A program made the translations under genes and the position numbers. A DNA stretch of 59,222 nt from Pseudomonadota bacterium (lineage in GTDB: Bacteria; Pseudomonadota; Alphaproteobacteria; Sphingomonadales; SMXR01), in contig JADFJJ010000007.1 in the NCBI GenBank assembly GCA_022566215.1, forward strand, positions 1 through 59,222. Direction: 5' to 3'. Positions 44,219 through 53,749 of this stretch are shown here, in pieces. The notes beneath the pieces were generated by a model that saw only the letters and a list, made by a program, of their open reading frames with translations, searched no databases and was not told the origin of the DNA. How positions within the stretch are numbered: the first letter of the stretch is position 1; every line of letters begins with the position of its first letter.

Positions 44219-44367
44219 AATTTTATTAACCCGGCTTGTTGGTGTTGTTCTCTTGGCTTCTTCCTTTAGGGGGTATCCTGATAACCTTCAAGACTATAAT
44301 TTCAATATATTTCAGATTTTATATTTTAATATTAAAAATAATAAATTTTTGAATTTTTATTTCAAAT

Positions 44368-45945
44368 TTAACGGTAATCTTGTTTTGGATCGCTTTTAAT
44401 AATTATCCCGATTGTCAAAAAAGCAAACACCATAACCAAGAAAATTATACTACCGTAAACCGAGTAAAGCGTCTTTTGCACAAGCGGGCGGGGCAAGGCC
44501 ACATCCAAAAAACCAGTTTGTCCCAAACCCAGTTTGCCGGTCACCCGTCCGAGCGGATCCACCACCCCTGAAATACCACCTCCGGCCACCCGAACAACCG
44601 GAATACCCTCCTCCACCGCCCGCATCCGGGCCATTTCAAAATGCTGGTATGGACCCGGGGTCACGCCGAACCAGGCATCATTGGTCAGGTTGAGAAACCA
44701 GGCCGGATTTTCGTTCGGGGCAACCACATTGCCGGGGAAAATAATCTCGTAACACACCAGCGGACTGAACCGGGGCAAGCCCGGCAGTTTCATGGTTTTC
44801 AAACCCGCCCCGCGGGAAAAATCGCTGGAGCCCACGACCAGGGCGTTTAAACCCATTCGGCCGAGATATTCCCGAAATGGAATATATTCGCCAAACGGAA
44901 CCAGGTGGACTTTGTCATAAATATCCAGCACCTCACCGCCTGGGGCCAAGGCATAAACGCTGTTGAAGACCTTGTCCTCTTCCTCACCCCCATAGCGGTT
45001 GGCCCCGGAAATCAATGTAACCTCGTCCCCCAACGCTTCAGCCAGATAGCCGCGAACCACCGGATCGCCAACATCAAAGGGAATAGCGGTTTCCGGCCAA
45101 ACAAGATACCGGACCGGCGTTCCCTCCGCGGTAAGCGGGGTGCTCAGCATAATATGCCGGTCAAGATTCCTGCGCAGCAGGGCGGGGTCCCATTTTTCCC
45201 TCTGTGGGATGTTGGCCTGAACCAGACGAAGGGTTATCCCTTCATGATATTCGGTGGTCACCGCACCAAGCCGGGCCCAGCCAAGCAAGGCAACCGCCGC
45301 CAGCATCAGGACGCCCATCAGGGTCATCCCGAACCGGTCATAGCGGGGGACGGCTTTGTCAAAAAGGGCGACAAACAACCCGGCCGCAAGCAGCGTCAGG
45401 GCTCCCAGACCATAGCTGCCGACCAGCGCCGTCATCTGGATCATTTCCTCATAAGGCCACCAGATGGATGAGGTAGTGTTCCAGGGAAAGCCCAATTCTC
45501 CCGATCCCCGCAGCCATTCAAAAAAAGAATAAATCCCGGCAAAAATCAGCGCCCGGGGGGCCCATTTTGACCCCCAGAAATTCCTCGAGATCATGAACGC
45601 CAGGGCGGGAAACAGGCTCATGTACATGACCAGTAAAACCACCGCGATCGGAGCGGTCCAATGGGGCACGTTCGATTGCGCCAGAAAAGATTCCCCGACC
45701 CAGTAAAGGCTCATGCCAAAATAACCAGCCCCGAAGGCAAAACCGAGGGCAAAAGCCCGCCATCCTCTCTTGGCCCGGCTCAGCAGTATCAGCACCAGGG
45801 GGAGACTGACCATAAACAACAGCGTAAACGGGTAGGGCGGCAGTGAAAAAGCGGCCAGGGCGCCCAAGAAAGCAGTCAGCGCCAGCGCCGATTTTCCGGT
45901 TTGCGCCTTAACGAAATCGCCCGTTCTACCTAACACCCCCAGCAT
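44368..45945 (-). CDS. lnt: Apolipoprotein N-acyltransferase
   Basis: Multi-TM N-terminus; nitrilase domain YLVWPETAIPFD, KVHLVPFGEYIP, CYEIIFPG, NLTNDAWFG. Confidence 0.96.
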   Translation of the reverse strand: MLGVLGRTGDFVKAQTGKSALALTAFLGALAAFSLPPYPFTLLFMVSLPLVLILLSRAKRGWRAFALGFAFGAGYFGMSLYWVGESFLAQSNVPHWTAPIAVVLLVMYMSLFPALAFMISRNFWGSKWAPRALIFAGIYSFFEWLRGSGELGFPWNTTSSIWWPYEEMIQMTALVGSYGLGALTLLAAGLFVALFDKAVPRYDRFGMTLMGVLMLAAVALLGWARLGAVTTEYHEGITLRLVQANIPQREKWDPALLRRNLDRHIMLSTPLTAEGTPVRYLVWPETAIPFDVGDPVVRGYLAEALGDEVTLISGANRYGGEEEDKVFNSVYALAPGGEVLDIYDKVHLVPFGEYIPFREYLGRMGLNALVVGSSDFSRGAGLKTMKLPGLPRFSPLVCYEIIFPGNVVAPNENPAWFLNLTNDAWFGVTPGPYQHFEMARMRAVEEGIPVVRVAGGGISGVVDPLGRVTGKLGLGQTGFLDVALPRPLVQKTLYSVYGSIIFLVMVFAFLTIGIIIKSDPKQDYR

Positions 45946-45964
45946 GCTTGACCTTTATACCCCT

Positions 45965-46885
45965 TTAATCTTGTTCACTGGTTTCCGGTTTCCGGGGCAG
46001 GTGTATCCTGACCCTTTTGACGGCTCTGGGGCTGGCGTCGAGTATTTCAAACCGGTAGCCGAGCGGATGCTCTATCACTTCCCCGATTTCCGGGACCCTT
46101 CCCTCGAGCGCAAAAATCAAACCACCCACAGTATCAATGTTTTCATCCCATTCATCACTCAAAAGGTCGCTCTTCAGCGTTTTTTCCAGTTCTTCAACCG
46201 AAAGCCTGGCATCGGCCTCATAAATTCCGCCGCCGATGAAGGTCAGCCGGGTTTCATTATCCTTATCATATTCATCTTCAATCTCGCCGACGATCTGTTC
46301 CACCAGGTCTTCAATCGTCACCAGGCCATCGGTTCCGCCATATTCGTCCGCCACCAGGGCCATGTGAATGCGCTGTGATTTCATCCGCTTCAAAAGATCA
46401 ATCAGGCGCATCGACGGGGGAACGACGATCACTTCCCGAAGGATATCTTCAATCGTGGGCTTTTTTCCTTTGCCGCCAGCCGCCAGGACGCCCAGGGCAT
46501 CCTTGACGTGAACCATGCCGGCAATATCATCAAGGGTTTTCTTGTATATGGGAAGACGTGAATGACCCGCCTGGCGCAGGGTTTTGACCAGATCCTTGAA
46601 CGGGGTCGAAATTTCAACCGCGACAATATCGGCTCTCGGGACCATGATGTCGTCAGCCCGAAGCTCATTGTATTTCAGGACGTTAAGCAGCATTTCACGT
46701 TCTTCGTCGCCCAGTCCTTGTTCCTTTGAAGTGTCTTCATGCTCCTCAATAACCTCTTCCAGGCTTTCCCTTAAGGTATGATCTCCATTGCCCCCAAAGC
46801 CGAGCTTTTTCAGGAACAACCGCAGCCGGGAGGGGCTTTTTTCACTGTGCGGAGCCGGTTTATTTTCTATCCTGGGGGTGTTCAT
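45965..46885 (-). CDS. CorC/HlyC-type CBS-domain protein
   Basis: ADDIMVPRADIVAVE, GHSRLPIYKKTLDDIAGMVHVKD, VADEYGGTDGLVTIEDLVEQIVGEIEDEYD. Confidence 0.93.
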   Translation of the reverse strand: MNTPRIENKPAPHSEKSPSRLRLFLKKLGFGGNGDHTLRESLEEVIEEHEDTSKEQGLGDEEREMLLNVLKYNELRADDIMVPRADIVAVEISTPFKDLVKTLRQAGHSRLPIYKKTLDDIAGMVHVKDALGVLAAGGKGKKPTIEDILREVIVVPPSMRLIDLLKRMKSQRIHMALVADEYGGTDGLVTIEDLVEQIVGEIEDEYDKDNETRLTFIGGGIYEADARLSVEELEKTLKSDLLSDEWDENIDTVGGLIFALEGRVPEIGEVIEHPLGYRFEILDASPRAVKRVRIHLPRKPETSEQD

Positions 46886-46888
46886 GAC

Positions 46889-47440
46889 CTACAACCTTCG
46901 CGCTTCCGGGGCGGCGTATGGATCGGCAATTCCAAAGCCGGACAGAGTTTCTATTTCCAGCTTTTCCATTTCCCTGGTTCCGGGTTCATCCTGATGGGAA
47001 TACCCGGCCAGATGCAAAACGCCATGGACCAGCAGGTGAACGGTGTGTTCGTGCAGGGACTTGCCTTGAGTTTTTGCCTCCTCCGCCACGACCCCGAAAG
47101 CCAGCACGATATCCCCCAGCAATACCTCCTGCTCCCCGGCCGCAAGTCCGTTATCATCCGCGGGAAATGACAGGACATTGGTTGGGGTGTTTTTTTCCCG
47201 GTATTTGGCGTTAAGGCCCTGGACGAATAGATTGCCGGCAAAACAAACGCTGACCTCAACCGGCCTGACGGGAATGCCGGCCTCAAAATGGCGCCAGCTG
47301 GCCGGGCGGGCCAGAACCTCGCTCACCACTTCAGCGGCAAGGGCCTCCAGGCGGGGCAAGGCTTCGGTCCAGGCCGGGTCCTTGATGTTCACCTCAACAG
47401 CCAATTTTAATTCAGGTTCGGGGTTCGGGTCATCGGCCAT
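46889..47440 (-). CDS. ybeY: rRNA maturation endoribonuclease YbeY
   Basis: NKYREKNTPTNVLSFP-type motif (LNAKYREKNTPTNVLSFPA); HLLVHGVLHLAGYSHQ. Confidence 0.95.
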   Translation of the reverse strand: MADDPNPEPELKLAVEVNIKDPAWTEALPRLEALAAEVVSEVLARPASWRHFEAGIPVRPVEVSVCFAGNLFVQGLNAKYREKNTPTNVLSFPADDNGLAAGEQEVLLGDIVLAFGVVAEEAKTQGKSLHEHTVHLLVHGVLHLAGYSHQDEPGTREMEKLEIETLSGFGIADPYAAPEARRL

Positions 47441-47441
47441 G

Positions 47442-48506
47442 TTATTTTGCCCTGCCCCTGGGGTTTTTGCCCTTTTCTCCGGCGTCATAGGCATTGACGA
47501 TACGGCGCACCAGGGGATTGCGGATGACATCCTTGTCGGTAAATTTGATGACTGAAACCCCCTCAACCCCGTCCAGGACATCGATGGCGTGCTGCAGACC
47601 GGATTCGGCTCCAGGGGGAAGATCCACCTGGCTGGGATCGCCGGTGACCGCCATGGTGCTGGCTTCCCCCAGCCGGGTCAGAAACATTTTCATCTGGCCC
47701 GGGGTGGTGTTCTGGGCTTCATCCAGAATCACGAACGAGTGCGATAACGTCCGCCCGCGCATAAAGGCCACCGGAGCAATTTCAATCTCGCCAATCTCGA
47801 TGCACCTGGCGACCTGTTCGGCGGGCAGGGTATCATGCAGGGCGTCGTAAAGCGGACGCAGGTAAGGATCGACCTTTTCCTTCAGATCGCCGGGCAGATA
47901 GCCAAGGCTTTCCCCGGCCTCCACCGCCGGCCGGGACAGAATGATGCGTTCCACCTCCCCGGCGATCAGTTTGGAGACCGCCACGGCCACCGCGAGGTAG
48001 GTTTTGCCGGTCCCCGCCGGGCCGGCGGCGAACACCAGGTCTTTGCTGGCCAGTTCCCGGATATAGCGGTTCTGGGTCGCCGTCCTGGGAGTGATAACCC
48101 GTTTGCGGGTATGGATTTTCAACATCCCGGAAGGTTCGGCTTTCTGGTCCCCTTTGGTCATTTTTCCAGTGTCCTGTTTTTCCGCACCGGTGGCAAGCAG
48201 GTCCTGGTCCTTTTCCTGGACCAGCCTCAGGGCGCCGTCAACATCACCGATGGAGACGGCATTCCCCGCCTTCAGGGTGTGGTAAAGGTACAGGAGAACA
48301 TCTCTCGCTTCCCGGCAGGCGGTTTCTTCGCCCTCCAGGACAATTTTATTGCCGCGGCTGGCAAGAACCACGCCCAGCGCCTGTTCTATCCGCGCCAGGT
48401 GTTCATCGTGCTGGCCAAAAAGGCTGGCGAGAAGCAAATTGTCCTCAAACGACAAAACAATTTTTTCCTTGGCCGGTATCTGTTTGGATTTGGTTTTGAG
48501 GGTCAT
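47442..48506 (-). CDS. PhoH-like ATPase
   Basis: FAAGPAGTGKTYLAVAVAV, ILSRPAVEAGESLGYLPGDLKEKVDPYLRPLYD, FVILDEAQNTTPGQMKMFLTRLG. Confidence 0.95.
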   Translation of the reverse strand: MTLKTKSKQIPAKEKIVLSFEDNLLLASLFGQHDEHLARIEQALGVVLASRGNKIVLEGEETACREARDVLLYLYHTLKAGNAVSIGDVDGALRLVQEKDQDLLATGAEKQDTGKMTKGDQKAEPSGMLKIHTRKRVITPRTATQNRYIRELASKDLVFAAGPAGTGKTYLAVAVAVSKLIAGEVERIILSRPAVEAGESLGYLPGDLKEKVDPYLRPLYDALHDTLPAEQVARCIEIGEIEIAPVAFMRGRTLSHSFVILDEAQNTTPGQMKMFLTRLGEASTMAVTGDPSQVDLPPGAESGLQHAIDVLDGVEGVSVIKFTDKDVIRNPLVRRIVNAYDAGEKGKNPRGRAK

Positions 48507-48518
48507 CTGGTTTGTAAA

Positions 48519-49898
48519 TTATGCCGCGCTTTGCGCCCTGGCGGGAAGCGTCAGCTTTCCCTTTAAACTATTGGGTCCGGCGGCCAAAATTTCAACTTCT
48601 TTTAGAGACCCGAGGCAGTTTTTTGCATCTTCGGTAACGACATGCACCGCCTGCATATAGGGGTTGCGGCCAACAATCTGGCCCTTGTGTTTGCCGTGAC
48701 GCTCGAACAGGACTGTCATCTTTTTGCCGACACTGGCCTGGTTAAAAGCCTGCTTTTGGGCGTTTAAAATCTGCTGCAGGGCGGCCAGCCGGTCCGCTTT
48801 CACGGCCTCCGGGATCTGCCCCGGGGCATTGGCCGCAGGGGTTCCGGGCCGCGGGCTGTATTTGAAGGAATAGGCCTGGGCGTAGTTGATCTCCCTTACC
48901 AGCTCGAGGGTTTTTTCAAAGTCTTCTTCCCGCTCCCCCGGAAAGCCAACGATAAAGTCGCTGGAAAGGGCAATATCGGGCCGGCTTTTTCTGATTTTTT
49001 CCACCAGTTTCAGGTAATCACCCGCGCTGTGGCCCCGGTTCATGGTCTTCAGGATCCGATCCGAGCCGGATTGCACCGGCAGATGCAAGTGCGGCATCAG
49101 GGCCTCAATTTCACCGTGGGCGGCGATCAGGTCGTCTTCCATGTCGCGCGGATGCGAGGTGGTATAGCGGATGCGCGCCAATCCCTTTATTCCCGCCAGC
49201 CGCCTGATCAGGCCGCCCAGGCCAAGCTCGTTGCGGTCTTTGTCCAGGCCATGAAAGGCATTGACGTTTTGTCCGAGCAGCGTGATCTCGCGCGCTCCCC
49301 TGGCCGCCAGCCCCCGGGCCTCGAGCGCGATTTCCTCAATGGTGCGCGAAAACTCGCCCCCCCGGGTGTAAGGCACCACGCAAAAGGTGCAAAACTTGTC
49401 ACACCCTTCCTGAATGGTCAGGAACGCCGAAGGGCCTGGTGCGGGCGCCTTTTTCGCCAGATGGTTAAATTTTTCCTCGACCGGAAATTCGGTATCGACG
49501 ATGGCGGCCGGCCGGTTGGATTTTTTTGCCTTTGCGACGCTTTCCAGCAATTCCGGCAGACGGTGATAGGTCTGGGGGCCGAACACCAGTTCGACCACCG
49601 GCGCGCGGCGGATAATCTCCTCCCCTTCGGCCTGGGCGACACATCCGGCGACAGCGATGGTCATGTCGCGCCCGGCGGCTTTTCCCTTTTCCTTCAGGGC
49701 GCGGAGGCGGCCAATGTCGGAATATACCTTTTCGGAGGCCTTTTCCCGGATATGGCAGGTGTTCAGAATGACCAGATCGGCCTCGTCCGGGGTCTCCGCC
49801 AGGCGATAGCCAATCTCCGCCAGCAAACCGGCCATACGGCTGGAATCATAAACATTCATCTGGCAGCCGTAGCTTTTGATATGGACCTTCCGTGTCAT
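48519..49898 (-). CDS. miaB: tRNA-2-methylthio-N6-dimethylallyladenosine synthase
   Basis: [35 protein letters not shown] radical SAM motif; start [13 protein letters not shown] preferred. Confidence 0.97.
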   Translation of the reverse strand: MTRKVHIKSYGCQMNVYDSSRMAGLLAEIGYRLAETPDEADLVILNTCHIREKASEKVYSDIGRLRALKEKGKAAGRDMTIAVAGCVAQAEGEEIIRRAPVVELVFGPQTYHRLPELLESVAKAKKSNRPAAIVDTEFPVEEKFNHLAKKAPAPGPSAFLTIQEGCDKFCTFCVVPYTRGGEFSRTIEEIALEARGLAARGAREITLLGQNVNAFHGLDKDRNELGLGGLIRRLAGIKGLARIRYTTSHPRDMEDDLIAAHGEIEALMPHLHLPVQSGSDRILKTMNRGHSAGDYLKLVEKIRKSRPDIALSSDFIVGFPGEREEDFEKTLELVREINYAQAYSFKYSPRPGTPAANAPGQIPEAVKADRLAALQQILNAQKQAFNQASVGKKMTVLFERHGKHKGQIVGRNPYMQAVHVVTEDAKNCLGSLKEVEILAAGPNSLKGKLTLPARAQSAA

Positions 49899-50001
49899 TG
49901 CACCATTTTTCCAGGGCGCCATTTTTCCAGGGCGCCCCTTTCCAAGCCAAAGCCTCCTAGCTTTTTCCGATGCGGGTGGTTTACCCGGTTTTTCAGTATA
50001 T

Positions 50002-50448
50002 TCAAGATTTCTTTTTCCGCGACAGCAGGACCCCGTAAAGCTCCATGCGGTGATCAACCAGCTTAAAACCCATTTTTTTGGCGATTTCCTTCTGGAGCTT
50101 TTCAATTTCATCACTTTGAAATTCAAGCACTTCACCGGAATCCACGTCAATCAGGTGGTCATGATGGTCCTCCGACAAGAGTTCGTACCTGGCGCGGCCG
50201 TCACGGAAATCGTGGCGTTCCAGGATACCGGCTTCCTCAAACAGGCGAACGGTCCGGTAAACGGTGGCGATGCTGATGCCGGGATCGATTGCGGTTGAGC
50301 GTTGGTAAACCTTCTCTACATCCGGATGATCGGTCGCCCCCGACAGAACCCGGGCAATGACACGGCGCTGGTCGGTCATGCGCATGCCCCTGTCGAGGCA
50401 AAGCTGCTCAATATCGCTAATGGCCACGCCCGGCTGGTGTTTATCCAT
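50002..50448 (-). CDS. fur: Fur family transcriptional regulator
   Basis: [53 protein letters not shown]. Confidence 0.93.
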   Translation of the reverse strand: MDKHQPGVAISDIEQLCLDRGMRMTDQRRVIARVLSGATDHPDVEKVYQRSTAIDPGISIATVYRTVRLFEEAGILERHDFRDGRARYELLSEDHHDHLIDVDSGEVLEFQSDEIEKLQKEIAKKMGFKLVDHRMELYGVLLSRKKKS

Positions 50449-50543
50449 TTTTTTCCCTGCTCCGTTATCAGAGTTTAAAATTGCGGTTAGTTTGCAATAG
50501 CACTTTTCCACCGACTAGCACAAACTACCCCGGCGCCAAAGGC

Positions 50544-50577
50544 AAAAAGGGCCGCGATTAAACTCGCGGCCCTTTTT
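50544..50577 (-). terminator. Intrinsic terminator after the mucR-like gene
   Basis: AAAAAGGGCCGCGA TTAAAC TCGCGGCCCTTTTT. Confidence 0.85.
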
Positions 50578-50597
50578 ATCGGGGGGGTATCTCTAAT

Positions 50598-51020
50598 TTA
50601 TTTGTTCCTGCCAAGGCCGATGGATTTGGCCAATTGCTGCCTTTTCAGGGCATAATTAGGAGCCACCAGGGGATAATCAGGCGGCAGGCCCCAACGCTTT
50701 TTGTAGTCTTCGGGGCTAAGTTGATATTTCGTCCTCAGGTACCTTTTCAGCATCTTCAGGCGCTTGCCGTCTTCAAGGCAGACAATGTAATCAGGCTTGA
50801 TCGAGTCCTTTATCGGCACTGCCGGCTGCACGCTCGGGGTCAGGGAAGCGTTTGAACCATTCAACTGTTCCATGGTCTTGTACACCTGGCGGATCAGGCC
50901 CGGGATGTCCTTGACATCAACAGTATTGTTGGACAGGTGGTTGGCGACCACTTTGGCGGTCAGCTCCAGCAGATCAATATTTTTTTCCTTGCGGGGCATT
51001 TTCAGATTGTTTTCACTCAT
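50598..51020 (-). CDS. MucR/Ros family transcriptional regulator
   Basis: DYIVCLEDGKRLKMLKRYLRTKYQLSPEDYKKRWGLPPDYPLVAPNYALKRQQLAKSIGLGR. Confidence 0.93.
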   Translation of the reverse strand: MSENNLKMPRKEKNIDLLELTAKVVANHLSNNTVDVKDIPGLIRQVYKTMEQLNGSNASLTPSVQPAVPIKDSIKPDYIVCLEDGKRLKMLKRYLRTKYQLSPEDYKKRWGLPPDYPLVAPNYALKRQQLAKSIGLGRNK

Positions 51021-51159
51021 GTCCGGCTCACCTCCGGGCCCTTTGGGTGACTGGCGTCAAGGACCCCTGTTAAATCCCTTTACTTTAAAATTAGGGCGAA
51101 ATTTAAATAAACTCTAATATTCGCAAGTTAAATATAGCTCTAAAATAGTATATATTTGG

Positions 51160-51300
51160 TTAACAGGGAGTGATTTTCATGACCAGGGTCATTTTGTTTA
51201 CCGCTTTGGCTGTGAGAGTGGCCCTTGCTTGCGCCACACCGGCAAACTCCAGGCTTTCATAAAGGCTTATCGCGGGCCGGTTTATGATCCGGCTGAAAAC
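51160..51300 (-). pseudogene. rimI: Decayed 3' end of a RimI-type GNAT N-acetyltransferase gene
   Basis: Minus frame reads NRPAISLYESLEFAGVAQARATLTAKAVNKMTLVMKITPC*, matching the RimI C-terminal pattern (N..AI.LYE.LGF); no N-terminal or acetyl-CoA-binding part remains. Confidence 0.7.
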
Positions 51301-51974
51301 CGGGAAGGACTTTGCGGCGTGGCGTCCGGCGGCCGCAGGTACAGGGGAGTTGCGGTATCCTCATAAGCACTTTCGGGATAAAGGAGCGCGCTCCGGATCA
51401 GGTCTTCAGCCCGCGGCCAGGTATCAATTTTTGCAAAACCCTCCGCTTCCGGTATTTGGTCCATCCGTGGGCCGGCGATTATCCCTTTCCCGGCCCCGGT
51501 CCAGGCATAAAAATCCTCCAGGCTGACAATTTCCGGCCCTTTTAGGGTTTTCGGCACAAGCGATGTCTTTTCCGGCTTGGTGAACATTTCCGCAGACACG
51601 CCGGCCCGGCCGGCCGGAATTGCCACGACCAGCGGCAGGGACTTGGGCCAGGACCCCTCAAGGGAAACGCTTCCGGCCAGTGCTTCAAACGAACTTAGCC
51701 CCAAAACCCGGGCGCCGGTCGCCAGCGCCAGCGACCGGGCAAAAGCAATCCCGATCCGGACCCCGGCGAAGGTGCCGGGGCCTCTGGTCACAACTATCCG
51801 GGTGATCGCTTGCGGCTTAACCCCGGTCTGCTGTAAAACTTCGTCCACCATCGGCACCAGGGTTTCAGCCTGGCCGCGGCTTTGCACCACATGCCGGGCT
51901 GAGGCCAGTTCCCCCGACAGTGAAGCCAGGGCCACCGAGCAGGCATTAAAAGCCGTATCCAGCGCCAGCAGCAT
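51282..51974 (-). CDS. tsaB: tRNA threonylcarbamoyladenosine biosynthesis protein TsaB
   Basis: MLLALDTAFNACSVAL, VTRGPGTFAGVRIGIAFARSLAL. Confidence 0.95.
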   Translation of the reverse strand: MLLALDTAFNACSVALASLSGELASARHVVQSRGQAETLVPMVDEVLQQTGVKPQAITRIVVTRGPGTFAGVRIGIAFARSLALATGARVLGLSSFEALAGSVSLEGSWPKSLPLVVAIPAGRAGVSAEMFTKPEKTSLVPKTLKGPEIVSLEDFYAWTGAGKGIIAGPRMDQIPEAEGFAKIDTWPRAEDLIRSALLYPESAYEDTATPLYLRPPDATPQSPSRFSAGS

Positions 51975-51985
51975 TCAAATCCTTT

Positions 51986-52579
51986 TCAGATTATTTCCGC
52001 GACGGTCTCAAACGCGGGACGCGGGGAGCGCGGGAATAGCAGTTCATTGGTCCCAACCCCGAGCGCGCAGATGAAATTGGCCCGGTATTGGCCGTCCGGG
52101 AAAAATTCTTTATTGACCCCAGCCTGGTCAAAGCCCGACATCGGGCCGCAATCCAGCCCCAGCGCACGCGCGGCGATCATCAGGTAAGCCCCTTGCAAGG
52201 TGCTGTTTCGAAACGCGGTTTCAAAAGCCAAATCCTGATCATTTGCAAACCATTCCCGGGCTTCCGGATTGTGGGGGAAAAATTCCGGGATGCGGTCAAA
52301 AAATTTGCTATCATAGGCAATGATCGCCACCACCGGGGCGGTCAGGACCTTTTCAACGTTAAACTCATCAATGTGGGGTTTCAGGCGGGCCTTGGCCTCG
52401 GCGGATTTGACAAACACCAGGCGCATCGGCCAGCAATTGGCGCTGGTCGCCCCCCATTTCATCAGCTCGACAATCTCTTTCAGGGTTTGATCGGAAACAT
52501 CCTCATTGGCCCAGCGGCTGTGGGACCGGGCTTCCCTGAAAATCAAATCCTTGGCCCGGTTATCCAGGGGTTTTTTCAT
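51986..52579 (-). CDS. Nitroreductase family protein, RutE-like
   Basis: FREARSHSRWANEDVSDQTLKEIVELMKWGATSANCWPMRLVFV. Confidence 0.87.
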   Translation of the reverse strand: MKKPLDNRAKDLIFREARSHSRWANEDVSDQTLKEIVELMKWGATSANCWPMRLVFVKSAEAKARLKPHIDEFNVEKVLTAPVVAIIAYDSKFFDRIPEFFPHNPEAREWFANDQDLAFETAFRNSTLQGAYLMIAARALGLDCGPMSGFDQAGVNKEFFPDGQYRANFICALGVGTNELLFPRSPRPAFETVAEII

Positions 52580-52595
52580 CCTCTTGATTCTTTTT

Positions 52596-53150
52596 TCAGA
52601 TTTGGCGGACTTCCTGAACATCGGGGATGTAGTACTTCAAGAGGTTCTCGATCCCGCTTTTCAGGGTGTAAATGGAAGAGGGACAGCCGGAACACGCGCC
52701 CTGCATAACAAGATAGACAATGCCGTCCTCAAATTTGGAAAAAATCACATCACCGCCATCCTTGGCTACCGCGGGACGGACTTTTTCATCCAGTATGGTG
52801 CGGATTTGCTGGACAATTTCATTATCCTCTTCGCTGTCTTTCTTTGGTTCCGGCTCCTTAACCGCCGTCTCCAGAATGGCCGGCTTGCCGGAGGTAAAAT
52901 GATCCATCAGCACGCCCAGAATGGCGGGCTTGGCCTCTTTCCAGTCATTTCCCTTGATGGTGACCGAAATAAACGAAGGCGCCAGCAATACCCCGGTGAC
53001 CTCCTTCAGGGCGAACAGCGCCTGGGCGAGGGGGGAGGCTTCCGCTTTGCCGGAATCTGTAAAATGCACCGTGCCCTTTTCAATCACCGGGCGGTCCGGG
53101 ATAAATTTCAGGGATCTGGGATTTGGGGTCTGTTCGGTTTCTATAAACAT
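52596..53150 (-). CDS. NifU/Nfu family Fe-S scaffold protein
   Basis: MFIETEQTPNPRSLKFIP N-terminal Nfu domain; MQGACSGCPSSIYTLKSGIENLL CxxC. Confidence 0.95.
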   Translation of the reverse strand: MFIETEQTPNPRSLKFIPDRPVIEKGTVHFTDSGKAEASPLAQALFALKEVTGVLLAPSFISVTIKGNDWKEAKPAILGVLMDHFTSGKPAILETAVKEPEPKKDSEEDNEIVQQIRTILDEKVRPAVAKDGGDVIFSKFEDGIVYLVMQGACSGCPSSIYTLKSGIENLLKYYIPDVQEVRQI

Positions 53151-53161
53151 TCTGTTCTCTT

Positions 53162-53674
53162 TTAAGCCATTTCGTCAATTTGTTCAATGGTCATGCCGCC
53201 GGGGACAATCACCACCGGGCATTTCAGGGACCCGCACAGGGGGCCGGAAAAGTAATCGACCAGCGGGCCCGGTTCCCCTTCGGGATGGGCGCCGAGAAAC
53301 AAAGCGAACAAATCGCGGGTCTTTTCCATGTATTTTTGCAGTTCCTCTTTCGGATTGCCCTCCCGGATAACTATTTCCGGCTCAATCCCGTATTCCTCTT
53401 CGACAAAAGCGGCAACTGTTTGCAGCAGATCCCGGGCCTCTTTTTTGGATTCCAGCTGCATGCGGTCCTGAACCGCCACCCAGTGCTGGAACTCGCCCGG
53501 CGCCACCACATGGAAGATAACCAGCGACCCGCCGTTTACGTGTGAGGCCCGGGCGGCGGCGAACTTCATCGAGACCTGGGCTTCGGGTGACGAGTCCATC
53601 ACCACCACAAAGCGCCGCTTGCGGGCCTTTAGCGGGTGCCGCCCCCGGCCTTTTTTGGATTTTTTCCCTGCCAT
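53162..53674 (-). CDS. Universal stress protein family
   Basis: RRFVVVMDSSPEAQVSMKFAAARASHVNGGSLVIFHVV; CGSLKCPVVIVPGG. Confidence 0.85.
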   Translation of the reverse strand: MAGKKSKKGRGRHPLKARKRRFVVVMDSSPEAQVSMKFAAARASHVNGGSLVIFHVVAPGEFQHWVAVQDRMQLESKKEARDLLQTVAAFVEEEYGIEPEIVIREGNPKEELQKYMEKTRDLFALFLGAHPEGEPGPLVDYFSGPLCGSLKCPVVIVPGGMTIEQIDEMA

Positions 53675-53749
53675 AATGGAAAACTTGGCAACTGCGGCGC
53701 CAAAGCGCAAGAGGAGAAACGAAAATTTCAGATAAAAGTGATAGAAATA

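Noticed and set aside
49029-50066. 345 aa plus-strand ORF
   Set aside because: Antisense to miaB; shadow ORF.
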